A stretch of DNA of 64,000 nt from Ignavibacteria bacterium. Its GTDB lineage: Bacteria; Bacteroidota; Ignavibacteria; OLB7. Positions 1 to 7,341 of the stretch are shown here, piece after piece. The notes beneath the pieces were generated by a model that searched no databases, was not told the DNA's origin, and saw only the letters and a program-made list of their open reading frames with translations. Each line of letters begins with the position of its first letter. The stretch's first letter is position 1. The stretch is taken from the NCBI GenBank assembly GCA_020635205.1, contig JACKAE010000001.1:558001-622000 (forward strand), in the 5' to 3' direction. The translations under genes were made by a program, and so were the position numbers.

Positions 1-297
1 GGACGGAACCCAATGATTGACTTTGACGAGCGGGATTTAATATCTCTTGCTGATGAGATCGGCTTTCGTCACATCTTCCTCGACTATCACGTTGTTATCC
101 ATCCACCCCCACCCAGTCCTGTGCACTACTTGTATTCTACCCCTCCTAATCCAAACGCATACTCAATGCAAGAAGCAATTGCCCGAACTCTGTCACAAGA
201 AGAAGAGAAAGAATTCATTGCTCACCTACAACCTTTAGTTGAAAGTGGAGAGGGAAAGCGGAGAATGGCCTATGCCTATCTATACGGAAGCAAATGA
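1..297 (+). CDS. SAM-dependent methyltransferase, C-terminal fragment (cut by window edge)
   Basis: The frame is open from base 1, so the visible 99 codons are the end of a longer gene; the ATG at 13 is probably internal. The part before the motif DERDLISLADEIGF resembles the last helix and strand of class I SAM-dependent methyltransferases, where a conserved N-P-L/M-I-D-F stretch precedes a 'LAE/DEAGF' helix. The SAM-binding motifs would lie upstream of the window. The stop overlaps the start of ogt by an ATGA, so the two genes are translationally coupled and probably share an operon. The substrate cannot be told. Family assignment is inference from a short stretch. Confidence 0.55.
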   Translation, partial: GRNPMIDFDERDLISLADEIGFRHIFLDYHVVIHPPPPSPVHYLYSTPPNPNAYSMQEAIARTLSQEEEKEFIAHLQPLVESGEGKRRMAYAYLYGSK

Positions 298-851
298 TTG
301 GGGAACAGAATCGCATGAAACTTACTACCAACTATATCGAGTCTCCTTTCGGTCTGATGCAAGTCTGCGCAACTGAAGAGGCATTAACTCTTCTCGAGTT
401 TGCAGATCGATCAGATGTCGAGAAGCAGGTTGCTTCGCTGCAATCCTTTGTAGAGAGTAAGGTAGAGGAAGGAACGAATAGTATTATTGAGCAGACGACG
501 CTTGAACTTACCGAGTACTTCGCAGGCCAACGTCAACAGTTTTCTCTTCCACTCTTTACGCCCGGTACGCCGTTCCAGCAATCAGTCTGGCATGCACTTA
601 TAGAAATTCCTTTTGGGGAGACGCGAAGTTATGGATGGCTTGCTCACAAACTTGGCGACCCAAAGTCTGTTCGTGCAGTTGCCCACGCAAATGGACAGAA
701 CAGGATAGCGATTATCATTCCCTGCCACCGCGTAATTGGTGCTGATGGTTCTCTGACTGGATATGCTGGAGGACTGGAACGGAAAAAGAAGCTGCTTCAG
801 CTGGAAGGAGCAACAGCACCGGCACCTGAAGGACAGGGGAGGTTATTTTAA
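294..851 (+). CDS. ogt: Methylated-DNA--protein-cysteine S-methyltransferase
   Basis: Suicide repair enzyme that moves the alkyl group from O6-alkylguanine (and O4-alkylthymine) in DNA to its own cysteine. The active site IPCHRVIG is present with C144 as acceptor; the helix-turn-helix part (residues about 90-130, with SVRAVAHANGQN) carries the conserved arginine finger and the Asn-hinge region. The N-terminal ribonuclease-H-like domain (residues 8-85) is intact. Length of 185 aa fits Ogt/MGMT and there is no Ada-type zinc domain. The ATG overlaps the preceding stop (ATGA); a second ATG at 315 (MKLTTN) could be the real start. A hairpin over the stop codon probably ends the transcript. No regulatory Ada gene is seen nearby. 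Confidence 0.95.
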   Translation: MIGEQNRMKLTTNYIESPFGLMQVCATEEALTLLEFADRSDVEKQVASLQSFVESKVEEGTNSIIEQTTLELTEYFAGQRQQFSLPLFTPGTPFQQSVWHALIEIPFGETRSYGWLAHKLGDPKSVRAVAHANGQNRIAIIIPCHRVIGADGSLTGYAGGLERKKKLLQLEGATAPAPEGQGRLF

Positions 852-870
852 ACGGAGGCGTCTCCCCTGT
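833..870 (+). terminator. Rho-independent terminator of ogt
   Basis: A perfect 9-bp stem (ACAGGGGAG at 833-841 with CTCCCCTGT at 862-870) is followed by TTTCC. It overlaps the last codons and the stop of ogt. Confidence 0.55.
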
Positions 871-895
871 TTCCATCCTTCAGAATTATAATTAT

Positions 896-1312
896 TTATA
901 TCGTCTCCAACTTCAGCCACGCCCCAACAACCTTTGCCATTCCTCCCTCAAAGTCACTGAAGCCAAGTCTCTTATAAAACATTTTCGCTTCCTCAGTAAA
1001 GAGAGCAACATGCTGACCGTCGAGTTTCTCTGTCAGCATCTCCACCATTCTCTTTGCAATCCCTCTTCTCCTGTAAGGCGTGTACGTCCAGACATCTACA
1101 ATGTATGCGTTGCAGACACCATCCGAGAGTACGCGAGCAGTGCCAATAATTGATGAGTTGGCATAGGCAATAACAGCTTTGAAACTGTTCTCGAAAGACT
1201 CGCGGAGTTGTTTCGGCGAACGCAAATTGTCGAAGCTATCTTCTACCAGCACACGCTTCATTTCGTCCCAACTCACATCGGTGAGGTCAGTAGTATACCG
1301 TATGTTGTTCAT
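896..1312 (-). CDS. GNAT family N-acetyltransferase
   Basis: A 138-aa single-domain GNAT fold protein. The acetyl-CoA pyrophosphate loop is visible as YRRRGIAKRMV (R-x-x-G-x-A type, residues about 80-90), followed by the typical beta5-alpha4 segment ending FYKRLGF near residue 118. Substrate is unknown: such small enzymes acetylate amines, amino acids or antibiotics. The gene lies 28 bp after the downstream DinB-like gene in the same orientation (transcribed second), so the two are probably co-transcribed. Nothing in the neighbourhood defines its role. Confidence 0.85.
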   Translation of the reverse strand: MNNIRYTTDLTDVSWDEMKRVLVEDSFDNLRSPKQLRESFENSFKAVIAYANSSIIGTARVLSDGVCNAYIVDVWTYTPYRRRGIAKRMVEMLTEKLDGQHVALFTEEAKMFYKRLGFSDFEGGMAKVVGAWLKLETI

Positions 1313-1340
1313 TCGCTTCCGATTCCGTTTGTCTCATCTA

Positions 1341-1811
1341 TCAGATGCTCCTTCGCATCGCCATCATATACCCTAAGTGAATCCCCTCATGATAGTTGTT
1401 GAAGAGAATCGCTTCGTCGATGTTGTGCAAGACAATACCGGTTGAAGTTTCGTACGTCTCGAACGACTCAAAGACTCCCCTCTCGTAGTCTTTCGAAAGC
1501 TGTTCTGGAGCTTCCACTAAGAAATCCATTGCCTCCCAGAATAGTTTGGGAGTGATCTTCTCCAAACCCGTTCCCTTTCGAAAACTCTCTACAGCTTCTT
1601 CTGACACGTGCAGCTCAAGCCCGCTCAGTTTATACAAGATAAGCTGTTGTGTTACTACAACGTGGGCGGCATTCCAAGCAATGTTGTTAGCATATCCCTG
1701 TGGAACAGCAAACAACTGTTCCTCACTCAGTCCATCTACAAGTTTTTTGACAAGGCCGCGAGCTGTGCGGAAGTGTTCTATAGCAACCACAAATCCTCCT
1801 CTTTTCTTCAC
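1341..1811 (-). CDS. DinB-like (YfiT/DUF664-type) metal-binding four-helix protein
   Basis: A 156-aa protein with the DinB helical bundle. The metal-binding histidine triad is visible: one His in WNAAHVV (about residue 50) and two in the C-terminal NYHEGIHLGYM motif (HxxxH). Related proteins include bacillithiol S-transferase-like (BstA/YfiT) enzymes, which is notable because a bacillithiol-linked YtxJ redoxin lies about 260 bp upstream on the other strand. The thiol-transferase idea is inference: DinB families are diverse and many have no known reaction. Transcribed ahead of the GNAT gene, probably in one unit. Confidence 0.8.
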   Translation of the reverse strand: MKKRGGFVVAIEHFRTARGLVKKLVDGLSEEQLFAVPQGYANNIAWNAAHVVVTQQLILYKLSGLELHVSEEAVESFRKGTGLEKITPKLFWEAMDFLVEAPEQLSKDYERGVFESFETYETSTGIVLHNIDEAILFNNYHEGIHLGYMMAMRRSI

Positions 1812-2073
1812 TCTGTTTCTCTAACCCTTTTTGTACCAGCAATAACTTCGCAAAAAAGCGATGACAGTGGGACTGAGTTGATTAAGCCCCTTGGCTCCTT
1901 AACGTAAGTCTTATTGGCTTAACCATATTGCATACGAATAGTCTGTTGAAACTGACCCAATCATGGGGAATGTATCGTCGAGCGAATATGGAAAATTTTT
2001 CTCTCGTTTCCGATTGTTCTCTTGCTGCCGAGATAGTGAGGCTTATCTTTCTTCCCTTTCGTGAAGGAACTTA

Positions 2074-2439
2074 TTGTGGGTAACGTCGATGCAAGAGAAT
2101 CAGATCAATATAGCTCCAATACAAAACCTCCAAGAGGAGAGCTTCCGCCAGCTACTTGTCGAGCCAATTGTTGTGTTATATAAGCACAGTCCTTCATGTG
2201 GAGTTTCCTTGTTTGCTCAATCTGAAATACTACAGTTTGCTCTCAAGCATACAGAGATTCCTGTCTACCAAGTTGACGTACTCCGGCAACGCCCACTTTC
2301 TACCTTGATTGCCACTGAAACTGGGATTCCTCATAAATCGCCCCAAGTCATCCTGCTCCGTGAGGGCAAGCCTCTATGGAATACTTCACATTTCAAGATT
2401 CGGGCTACAACTCTTGCCGATGTTATCGCAAAAGTATAG
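2074..2439 (+). CDS. ytxJ: Bacillithiol system redox-active protein YtxJ (monothiol bacilliredoxin-like)
   Basis: Small thioredoxin-fold protein of the YtxJ/BrxC family, thought to reduce protein-bacillithiol mixed disulfides. Visible family marks are the start of the fold (VVLYKHSPSCGVS, single active-site Cys in the SCGVS loop), the strand around YQVDVLRQRPLS, and HKSPQVILLREGK followed by WNTSHFKI at the end. The listed start is TTG at 2074, with an AAGGA at 2063-2067; an ATG at 2089 is an equally good alternative and begins closer to the conserved domain. It is a single gene with no clear terminator. Confidence 0.85.
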   Translation: MWVTSMQENQINIAPIQNLQEESFRQLLVEPIVVLYKHSPSCGVSLFAQSEILQFALKHTEIPVYQVDVLRQRPLSTLIATETGIPHKSPQVILLREGKPLWNTSHFKIRATTLADVIAKV

Positions 2440-2483
2440 TCTCTTTTTGCCGAGTATTTCTCTCAACTATGCTACCGAACTCT

Positions 2484-3272
2484 TCACCCCTTCCTCCCGA
2501 CATAGGCAATTGATAGATAGTCTCGCTCAACGCGACCATCAAATTCATTCTCGATCACCTTTCCGATTGCTTCTTGCAAACCAGTAAGGCGCTCTTCTCC
2601 AAGAGTACGATGGTCGGAATATGTACCAATAAGCCTCAGGTATTGTTCTTCGCTATATATCTCTTTCCATCGATATTCAAATTTTTCAATACTCGTAAAG
2701 TCTCCAGTCACTTCCATTTCCTCTTTACACTGGCGCATGACATCTTCTGTCGACTTATTTGTCTGAAGATTTCCCCACTCAGGAACTAATTCTTCATAAA
2801 CAGCTTGGATTCTTTCGTAGAATGGTGCGACTGGAGTTGGATGAAGGTTGGCAATTATACTTAACCTCCCCTCGGATTTTAGCTCCCTTACAGCCTTTGT
2901 ATACCCTATAGTGGGATCAACCCAATGCCACGAGGTTGCTGCAACAATCAAGTCCAGACTTTTATTGCGAAGAGTATAGTTTTCAAAGGTACTTTGAGCA
3001 AAGTGTACTCCTTTTACTTCGGCAAATTTTTTCCGGGCGATTCGGAGCATATTCTCACTCGGATCAATGCACGTCAAGTTCAATCCATATTGAACTAACA
3101 GCTCTGTTGCTTGACCTGTTCCACACCCGATCTCCAATGTTTCTCCGCCGTTTTGTAGGTGTCCAGCCTGGGCGAGCATCTCAAATAGTTCTGTAGGGTA
3201 GCCTGGACGAACCGCATCATATTCATCCGCTACTTGATCGAACATCACCCTTCTTCCAACACGATCAATCAT
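2484..3272 (-). CDS. Class I SAM-dependent methyltransferase
   Basis: A 262-aa methyltransferase of the Methyltransf_11 type. Motif I is LEIGCGTGQ (residues 46-54), motif II is the acidic LTCIDPSENML segment, and motif IV is LDLIVAATSWHW. The N-terminal MFDQVADEYDAVRPGYP stretch is typical of a family of small-molecule methyltransferases found in Bacillota and Bacteroidota whose substrates are mostly unknown. It lies just upstream of the repressor gene in transcription order with 43 bp between them (repressor first), so they may share a transcript. No substrate can be inferred from neighbours. Confidence 0.88.
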   Translation of the reverse strand: MIDRVGRRVMFDQVADEYDAVRPGYPTELFEMLAQAGHLQNGGETLEIGCGTGQATELLVQYGLNLTCIDPSENMLRIARKKFAEVKGVHFAQSTFENYTLRNKSLDLIVAATSWHWVDPTIGYTKAVRELKSEGRLSIIANLHPTPVAPFYERIQAVYEELVPEWGNLQTNKSTEDVMRQCKEEMEVTGDFTSIEKFEYRWKEIYSEEQYLRLIGTYSDHRTLGEERLTGLQEAIGKVIENEFDGRVERDYLSIAYVGRKG

Positions 3273-3315
3273 TTTCTTGGCGCTCTGCTAACAGTCCTTA
3301 CTGGTCAACCTTACC

Positions 3316-3969
3316 CTACGAGAAACTCTTCACAACGCGGATCAATACACCATGGATTCTGAAGCTGTCTTCAGATGTTATCCGAATCGGTTCATACTTT
3401 GGGTTTTCAGGAAAAAGCTGCACTTCCCCACCTGATTGCTCATAACGTTTCACCGTCAGTTCACCATTTAACGAGCAGACCACGATACTCCCTGGTCGGA
3501 CTTGCTTATCACGACTACAAACCAGATAATCTCCTCGATCTATCCCAGCACCAATCATGCTGTCTCCTGTCACTCGACAAGAGAAGAGTATGGTTCCCTC
3601 TCCTCGATCTTTGTTGGGAAGCAATAGCGTTGAGATGTCGATCATCTCCTCTATGTAGTCATCACCTGGTACTGGACTCCCTGCTGCGGCTGGGCAGAGG
3701 AAGAGGGGAATTTTTTGACTTCCATTCTCATTGTCGCTGACTGTCGTTCTCAGATCGCCCCATCCTGCATCTTCTCCTTTAACAATAAAATCTATCGATA
3801 TTCCGGTATAACGACTTATTGCCAAGAGAACTTCTCCTCCCGGGATTTGAACACCACGCTCTATATCAGATAGAAAACTCTGCGATATTCCGACCTTTTC
3901 AGCGAATACCTGCTGAGATTCTTTCCGATTGACCCGTTCAGCTTTAATTCTTTCGCCTAATGTCTTCAT
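3316..3969 (-). CDS. LexA/CI-like autocleaving repressor (XRE HTH + S24 peptidase)
   Basis: Transcriptional repressor with an N-terminal XRE helix-turn-helix (recognition region VGISQSFLSDIERG, residues about 28-41) and a C-terminal S24 LexA-type self-cleavage domain. Catalytic residues are visible: Ser137 in GDSMIG, Lys174 in LTVKRYE, and the Ala96-Gly97 scissile bond in PAAAGSPV. This is the phage CI/LexA class, inactivated when RecA filaments form on damaged DNA. I chose the ATG at 3969 (MKTLGERIK), because XRE repressors start there; an in-frame ATG at 4020 would put one operator inside the coding sequence. Two palindromic operators lie just upstream, pointing to autoregulation. No phage genes are nearby, so it may be a chromosomal damage-response regulator or a relic of a prophage. 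Confidence 0.85.
   Translation of the reverse strand: MKTLGERIKAERVNRKESQQVFAEKVGISQSFLSDIERGVQIPGGEVLLAISRYTGISIDFIVKGEDAGWGDLRTTVSDNENGSQKIPLFLCPAAAGSPVPGDDYIEEMIDISTLLLPNKDRGEGTILFSCRVTGDSMIGAGIDRGDYLVCSRDKQVRPGSIVVCSLNGELTVKRYEQSGGEVQLFPENPKYEPIRITSEDSFRIHGVLIRVVKSFS
3794..3807. promoter_or_regulatory. Possible auxiliary operator inside the repressor gene
   Basis: ATCGATATTCCGGT matches the ACCG-N6-CGGT operator pattern (reverse strand) with one mismatch, about 200 bp inside the repressor gene. It could be chance. Confidence 0.2.
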
Positions 3970-3996
3970 AGTTTCTTCGATAAATGTTTTGTCATT

Positions 3997-4010
3997 ACCG
4001 ATAAAACGGT
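3997..4010. promoter_or_regulatory. Operator A of the S24 repressor
   Basis: ACCGATAAAACGGT is a palindrome with ACCG/CGGT arms and a 6-bp A/T-rich centre, between the promoter region and the ATG at 3969. Spacing to operator B is 23 bp centre to centre, about two helical turns. Confidence 0.6.
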
Positions 4011-4019
4011 TATATTGCA

Positions 4020-4033
4020 TCCGTTATTCCGGT
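4020..4033. promoter_or_regulatory. Operator B of the S24 repressor
   Basis: On the minus strand ACCGGAATAACGGA, the same ACCG-N6-CGG pattern as operator A. On that strand TTTACC (overlapping B) and TATAAC (overlapping A) are 16 nt apart and could be the -35 and -10 boxes, so bound repressor would block the promoter. Confidence 0.55.
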
Positions 4034-4093
4034 AAAGATAGCTGGACTTATCGAAATAGCAATAGGATAATTGAAAACCCCCTATCATCCAAC

Positions 4094-4237
4094 CCGCTGG
4101 TCTTAAGGAATGGTTGCTGTGGAGACTTCCCCTATAGAGCGTGATTGTTCTGTTTGTCTTGTTCCCCCGCTCTAGGAACTGGTCGGCAACAATTACGCTC
4201 CCCGTTCACAGTAACCATTCCTGTAAGACTGACCGCT
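4094..4237. repeat. Nested ~130-bp palindrome between two 5-bp direct repeats (MITE-like or structured RNA)
   Basis: Three nested stems occur: outer 22-23 nt arms (4100-4121 with 4207-4229; one mismatch and one bulge), a middle 13-bp stem (4137-4149 with 4188-4200; one mismatch) and an inner GTTCC/GGAAC stem (4161-4165 with 4175-4179). CCGCT occurs on each side (4094-4098, 4233-4237), which could be a target-site duplication. No coding potential. It fills most of the spacer between the repressor promoter and the lipoprotein stop. Confidence 0.6.
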
Positions 4238-4298
4238 TGCGATGCAACTCCAATACCCAAGTCTGTACAAACTGTTCAATCTCGACAGGGCTTGGTAT

Positions 4299-4865
4299 TT
4301 AGTACTTTAGGTCGATCTTCTTGATCTGCTCAAACTTTAGTTCGCCACTACTCATATCTGTCAAAGGCTTTTTGAAGATCAAAACCTGACTCCCCTTTTG
4401 TTGCGCGTAGAGAATCTCTCCTCCTTCCTCTGATAACGAAATGGTTGCACCAAGTGCTGTCGATGGAATTCCAGCTTCGTCGTAGTCTACTTTTTCCATC
4501 TCGTGGTACTCACCTTTTACAGCCGGAACTACCACAAACTCTTTTCCATTTACCGTAGCTATAACTTTTCCTTCAAAGCCATTACTTGTTTCTTGAACGT
4601 CAAATTTCCACTCGAATGAAACTGGTTTGTTCTCTTCAGCACCACTCACTTTTGTTGTGTCTTCATTAGTACTGTCTGCTTCAATAAGCGTTGAGTTAAC
4701 ATCTTCAAGCTCGGCACTATCTGATTTTGCTGAGTCTCCAATCTGAGGAATTGAATCTGCTGCAACTCCATCTTTTTTTTCAATCTCGCTTTCACTACAG
4801 CCAATCCATAGTGCGCTCACAGCAATCAATACTGTTCCGACATAACGTGTTGTTTTTTTTTCCAT
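4299..4865 (-). CDS. Hypothetical lipoprotein
   Basis: A 188-aa protein with a short signal peptide ending in a lipobox-like LWIGC (Cys at about residue 23), then a long Asp/Glu/Ser/Thr-rich linker (residues 25-80) and a compact C-terminal domain (residues about 85-188) rich in beta strands. The linker-plus-domain layout is typical of outer-membrane lipoproteins of Bacteroidota. I do not recognise the C-terminal domain, so no function is given. The start ATG is the only sensible one. It is transcribed towards the repressor gene but separated from it by the palindromic element, and the upstream neighbour ends with its own terminator. Confidence 0.7.
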   Translation of the reverse strand: MEKKTTRYVGTVLIAVSALWIGCSESEIEKKDGVAADSIPQIGDSAKSDSAELEDVNSTLIEADSTNEDTTKVSGAEENKPVSFEWKFDVQETSNGFEGKVIATVNGKEFVVVPAVKGEYHEMEKVDYDEAGIPSTALGATISLSEEGGEILYAQQKGSQVLIFKKPLTDMSSGELKFEQIKKIDLKY

Positions 4866-4907
4866 ACCTGTTTCTATTGTTTGGCTACGTATGTTCTATC
4901 AATAAGA

Positions 4908-4937
4908 AAAGCCTGCAACACATAAGATGCAGGCTTT
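4908..4937 (-). terminator. Rho-independent terminator of the secreted FnIII-like gene
   Basis: Perfect 10-bp stem (AAAGCCTGCA / TGCAGGCTTT) with a 10-nt loop, followed on the minus strand by TTTTCTTATT. Confidence 0.85.
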
Positions 4938-4968
4938 CGTTATATAAGATTTTCAGTTATCTCTCCTC

Positions 4969-5388
4969 TCAGCGGAACAACTCTTTGATCATTCCCCACG
5001 AACGCTTCACGCTTGAAACAACTTTATGCGAAACAGTGACTGGTGGAGAGTATTGCTCTAATCCCCCCGCACCAACAGCTTTTACTCTGTAGGTAAATTC
5101 TTTATCGCCACTCGTTCTAAAGAAAGCTCCGTTATCAACGAACGTATACCCATCTCCACTTTCTTTTGCGACAATACTCCCGATCCGTCGATACGACGGA
5201 ACTTCGTTGCTTCTTCTCTCGATCTCGAAAGTATGGAAGCTACTACCACCTGTCGTTTTCCATTCAATTTGGATCTCTTCGCCTTTTGATTCAGCTTTGA
5301 TTGAGCGAAACACATTGCTCACTGCATAAGCAGTGCCAATTCCTATTGCCATCAAGCCCATCAACGATATCAGTATCAGCCGTTTCAT
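4969..5388 (-). CDS. Small secreted fibronectin type III-like protein
   Basis: From the ATG at 5388 the protein has 139 aa: a signal peptide (MKRLILISLMGLMAIGI...AYA, residues 1-22) and one beta-sandwich domain with the pattern seen in FnIII-like modules (IQIEWKTTGG, FEIERRS, YTFVDNG, FTYRVKAVG, SPPVTVS). The start is supported by GGAAGAG 5 nt upstream; a longer frame from 5424 is less likely. It is probably periplasmic or exported, with no T9SS sorting tail. Function unknown; such single modules usually mediate protein contacts. A strong terminator follows. Confidence 0.75.
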   Translation of the reverse strand: MKRLILISLMGLMAIGIGTAYAVSNVFRSIKAESKGEEIQIEWKTTGGSSFHTFEIERRSNEVPSYRRIGSIVAKESGDGYTFVDNGAFFRTSGDKEFTYRVKAVGAGGLEQYSPPVTVSHKVVSSVKRSWGMIKELFR

Positions 5389-5452
5389 TACACTCTTCCG
5401 TAAATCTATTGTTTTTGCAAACATGCAAGTATAAGGTTTTCCACAGACGAAA

Positions 5453-6280
5453 TCAAATTGAAATCATTTCTCCATGTCTATCAATCTCTATTGTCAATCC
5501 ATCAAATCCAAGACTCACTTGTTTTGGCAAGTACTGGCTACCTTCAGCATGCTTCACATCGTGTGCAATGTGTGTTAACCAAGTATGCTCTGCCCCGATC
5601 TTTTCTGCTACTTGAACTGCCTGGTCGATAGTCAAGTGCGTAGGATGAGGCCGAAATCGTAGACCATCAAGAATGAGAAAACGTACACCTTTCAGCAGTT
5701 CAAATCCCTCTTCAGTTATCTCATTACAGTCAGTGCAGTATGCAAAGTCTTTGATTCGATACCCTGTAACGTCCATTGACCCGTGCCGAAGTGGAATAGG
5801 GGTACAAATTATTCCACTGGCCGAAAATACCGTTTTATCGATAATCGACACTTTAACCTGAGGGGCGCTGCTTTCTTTTCGTTTTGTTTGATCGAAAGCA
5901 TATTCAAAAATCCTGTTCAGATGAGTGTGTGTTTCCTCTGTCAGATAAACCGGGACCGCTTTTTTTGCTGTAAAGTTAAATGCTCGAAGATCATCAAATC
6001 CTGCAATGTGATCGAAGTGATGGTGAGTATAGAGAACTGCGTCAATGTTTGCAATCCCATTATCAATGCACTGTTGTCTAAAATCACTTGAAGTATCAAT
6101 AATTATTCGTTTTCCATCAGTTTCAAGCATTACTGATGGGCGTAAACGCCTATCCTTTGCATCATCTGACAAACATGTTAGGCACTCACAACCAATTGTT
6201 GGAACTCCTGATGAGGTTCCACTCCCCAACATTGTCACCCTCAAACTTCCATTAGGAAGCTCTTTTTTCTTTCGGTTCAC
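5453..6280 (-). CDS. MBL-fold metallo-hydrolase (PhnP/phosphodiesterase-like)
   Basis: A 275-aa metallo-beta-lactamase-fold enzyme. The metal motif HxHxDH is H86-x-H88-x-D90-H91 in YTHHHFDHIAG; the N-terminus has LGSGTSSGVPTIGC with a CxCxxC cluster (GCECLTC) that in PhnP relatives binds an extra zinc. PhnP hydrolyses 5-phosphoribosyl 1,2-cyclic phosphate, but many homologues annotated as lipoate or phosphodiesterase-like have other roles, so only the fold and hydrolase class are firm. Its ATG overlaps the RmlD-like stop by 4 bp (ATGA), so the two are translationally coupled. Confidence 0.85.
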   Translation of the reverse strand: MNRKKKELPNGSLRVTMLGSGTSSGVPTIGCECLTCLSDDAKDRRLRPSVMLETDGKRIIIDTSSDFRQQCIDNGIANIDAVLYTHHHFDHIAGFDDLRAFNFTAKKAVPVYLTEETHTHLNRIFEYAFDQTKRKESSAPQVKVSIIDKTVFSASGIICTPIPLRHGSMDVTGYRIKDFAYCTDCNEITEEGFELLKGVRFLILDGLRFRPHPTHLTIDQAVQVAEKIGAEHTWLTHIAHDVKHAEGSQYLPKQVSLGFDGLTIEIDRHGEMISI

Positions 6281-7182
6281 GTCGTCTCTCTTTCCTTTTG
6301 TATCCTCAACAGGTAAAGTCCATGCTCTACATCAATTGCTTTAAATTCAAGGACAGAAGCCATTTTCGTCGTCACAAAACCTGATTGGAGAGGCCGCAAT
6401 GCCTCTCTTTGTAGCTGTGCCGATTCAACTGGAACTAACATTTCTCGCTTATCAATCCTATAAACATCGCAAATTCTATTCGCCCACTCCCACCTTGAAA
6501 CTCGGTTTTCTCCAGCAATATTGACTATTCCGGTAAGATTTTTCTCAATAATTTTCAGAATTGCGTAGGCTACATCATCTGTCAGTGTTGGATTTCCAAT
6601 TTCATCGATTGCTATTCTCGTTGTTTCCCTCCCCAAAACTCGTTCTATTAACCAGTCAACAAACGTTTTCTTCCCCATTGCCGATTGTCCATACAGCCAC
6701 ATAGTCCTAATAATAGCACAATCAATTCCACTGCTTAAGCACACATTTTCAGCTGCTAATTTCGTTTTCCCATAGTAGTTGATCGGTTTTGCCTTGTCAT
6801 CTTCAGTATATGGCCCATTAACACCATCAAATATATTGTCTGATGAGAGCTGAATAACTTTTGCATCCACTTTCCGTGCCATTTCTGCGATTACTGATAC
6901 CAACTCCACGTTTGTTTTCCACGCTCCCTCTCGTTCAATTTCACACTGATCTACATTAGTCATCGCCGCAACATTGACGATCACATCTGGCTTCCACCTC
7001 TCTTTTAGAATCATTTCTTTCCAATCAGAGCGCGAATTTGAGTCCCATCGCTCGTATCCCTTTGCATCGGCCAAAAACTTTCGACTCGCTACTTTTACTT
7101 CCCAGTTCGATTCCTCTGTGATCACCTTCACGAGACTTGATCCAAGCAATCCTCCTCCTCCCACAATTAATATTTTCTTCAT
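6277..7182 (-). CDS. SDR-family sugar-nucleotide reductase, dTDP-4-dehydrorhamnose reductase-like
   Basis: Extended short-chain dehydrogenase of the RmlD type. It has an N-terminal NAD(P)-binding GGGGLLGS (residues 8-15 from the ATG at 7182), the Ser of QLSSDNIF and the YGKTKLAAE motif holding the catalytic Tyr-x-x-x-Lys. RmlD makes dTDP-L-rhamnose, but no rmlABC genes are in the window, so the natural substrate may be another 4-keto sugar or the dTDP pathway may be encoded elsewhere. The ATG at 7182 (MKKILIVGG) is chosen over a 27-codon longer frame because family members start there. A parS-like site lies just upstream, inside that longer frame. Confidence 0.85.
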   Translation of the reverse strand: MKKILIVGGGGLLGSSLVKVITEESNWEVKVASRKFLADAKGYERWDSNSRSDWKEMILKERWKPDVIVNVAAMTNVDQCEIEREGAWKTNVELVSVIAEMARKVDAKVIQLSSDNIFDGVNGPYTEDDKAKPINYYGKTKLAAENVCLSSGIDCAIIRTMWLYGQSAMGKKTFVDWLIERVLGRETTRIAIDEIGNPTLTDDVAYAILKIIEKNLTGIVNIAGENRVSRWEWANRICDVYRIDKREMLVPVESAQLQREALRPLQSGFVTTKMASVLEFKAIDVEHGLYLLRIQKERETT

Positions 7183-7217
7183 GTCTTTACCTGCCTCTGT
7201 AACAAGGGACGCAACAG

Positions 7218-7231
7218 GTTCCACGTGGAAC
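7218..7231. other. parS: parS-like centromere site 1
   Basis: GTTCCACGTGGAAC is a perfect 14-bp palindrome (16 bp with flanking G/C at 7217-7232). It matches the widely conserved ParB-binding parS sequence with the central CACGTG. It lies downstream of mnmG in the mnmG-rmlD-like spacer. Confidence 0.75.
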
Positions 7232-7341
7232 CTTTCATTTCTTGCAATGATGAAACTCAGCAAAGCTCCTCGGCCAAATTGCCGGTGATTTGCAGCGATG
7301 ATAGGGATAAAATAGATTTGACTGACGTTAATGCAGGTCAG

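Noticed and set aside
6526..6540. ATTCCGGTAAG in the RmlD-like gene as a further repressor operator
   Set aside because: Only one half of the palindrome matches and it lies deep in a coding sequence.
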